NCBI GenBank assembly: GCA_003833135.1
Contig: QZLH01000628.1
Location: 1 to 20,961 of the forward strand
DNA from: Oehlia diaphana
Lineage: Eukaryota; Glomeromycota; Glomeromycetes; Glomerales; Glomeraceae
Length of the DNA: 20,961 nucleotides
Reading direction: 5' to 3'
Shown here in pieces: positions 19,989 to 20,961 of the stretch. The number at the start of each line of letters is the position of its first letter. Positions within the stretch are counted from its first letter, which is position 1. The notes beneath the pieces were generated by a model that had not been told where the DNA came from, searched no databases, and saw nothing but the letters and a program-made list of their open reading frames with translations. The position numbers and the translations under genes are program-made.

Positions 19989-20058
19989 ATTGTCCATATT
20001 GTATGTATTGTATGTATTGTCCATATTGTCCGTATTTGTCCATATTGTCCACATTATT
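19989..20058. repeat. Tandem 9-bp repeat, ATTGTCCAT type
   Basis: About seven copies of a 9-10 bp unit alternating between ATTGTCCAT, ATTGTATGT and ATTGTCCGT. The open frame through it is a product of the repeat and not a gene. Confidence 0.85.
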
Positions 20059-20129
20059 CGTATAAGATCATTCATCATCACGGACTATTTTTTTTTCTCA
20101 CTAAAAAAAAAAGTCGATCAAAAACAGTC

Positions 20130-20265
<136 letters not shown>

Positions 20266-20885
20266 TGTGTATTTATATATATAAAAAGATAATATAATCG
20301 ACAAATCTTTTATGGCGCAATAATAATAATAAAAAAAAAAATTTTTTTCAAGACAAAAAAACGAGTATATTTATACATAAAAAAAAATTACAAGATATAA
20401 AAAAAGACAATATATGATGATATAAATGTCCTATTTGAAGTTACATAATTGTTCGTACGATTTGACAACCTTTCATTTAAAAAAAAAAGATCAATCCGAG
20501 AAATTGGTTCATTAAAAGAATTTCAGACCAAATTTGGAAAGTATAAAAAATTATTAAATGCTTACAATGTACATATAATAAAAAAAAAAATTTTTTTTTT
20601 TTACACGAGACCTTTAAATGACTTTCATTCAAGGTTGTGAAACAAAAAACTGACTAGAGAAATCACTTAATCTCGTGAAGTCTGATCCGATCTACAATTA
20701 CAATAGAAAGATTTTTATTCAATTGTCAAGCGAATATATAAGTTTATTAAATAGATTAACTTTATTGATCTTCTTTAAAACCGGTTTTGAAATAAAGAAA
20801 CACGCCTTCAACATTTGTTCAATTCAATTTTAATATTGTTTCTCAAGCCATCAGTTTCATTAGATTACATGATTTTTTTTTTTTT

Positions 20886-20896
20886 AAAAAAAAAAA

Positions 20897-20961
<65 letters not shown>
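20886..20961. repeat. A15 then T61 at the window edge
   Basis: Fifteen A directly followed by 61 T reaching the last base. This may be a contig or read edge rather than a natural boundary. Confidence 0.85.

Overview
The window looks like nuclear DNA of a very AT-rich fungus, most likely an arbuscular mycorrhizal fungus of the Rhizophagus type. This is inferred from gene content and style: a MATH-BTB protein and a Crinkler/RHS-like relic (both large families in those fungi), short GT-AG introns of about 70-95 nt, strongly A/T-ending codons, long homopolymers and small terminal-inverted-repeat elements. No rRNA, tRNA or CRISPR was seen. The species call is by recall only.

Layout. 1-1400: AT-rich non-coding DNA with a 47-nt poly(A) run and a possible MITE (761-1170). 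1411-2440 (minus): a heavily decayed Crinkler (CRN)/RHS-like gene whose nucleotide-binding loop appears deleted. 2935-4125 (plus): an intact single-exon MATH-BTB gene whose first residues form a convincing signal peptide, which is unusual for this normally intracellular family. 4126-6137: no gene recognised.

6138-14356 is the centre of the window: a tandem array of indoleamine 2,3-dioxygenase (IDO) genes in three stages of decay. Copy 1 (6678-8933) is intact. I resolved ten exons, including a 16-nt microexon, that join without a break into 509 codons. IDO opens the indole ring of tryptophan, the first step of the kynurenine route to NAD. Copy 2 (10216-12823) keeps all ten exon counterparts but has lost its ATG, several reading-frame positions, three splice-site signals and the codon for the heme-ligand histidine. 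Copy 3 (13059-14120) is only exon 9 and two partial exon 10 pieces. Aligning the copies shows later insertions as clean gaps: a 195-bp TA-flanked MITE, a 416-bp insert of unknown nature, a 444-bp foldback element with a 9-bp target duplication inside copy 3, and an expanded intron 6 in copy 2.

14357-20961 has no gene I can support. It holds simple repeats, homopolymers, a pair of adjacent palindromes, and from about 17.5 to 19.2 kb a cluster of promoter-like motifs (ACGCGT, GACGTC, pyrimidine tracts, a TATA box, two CACGTG). These may be the upstream region of a plus-strand gene starting beyond the window. The last 61 bases are a pure T run, so the right edge may be an assembly edge.

I did not find evidence for a new multi-gene system. 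The best leads are the graded-decay IDO array, the secretory MATH-BTB protein, and the possible N-terminal targeting extension on the intact IDO.
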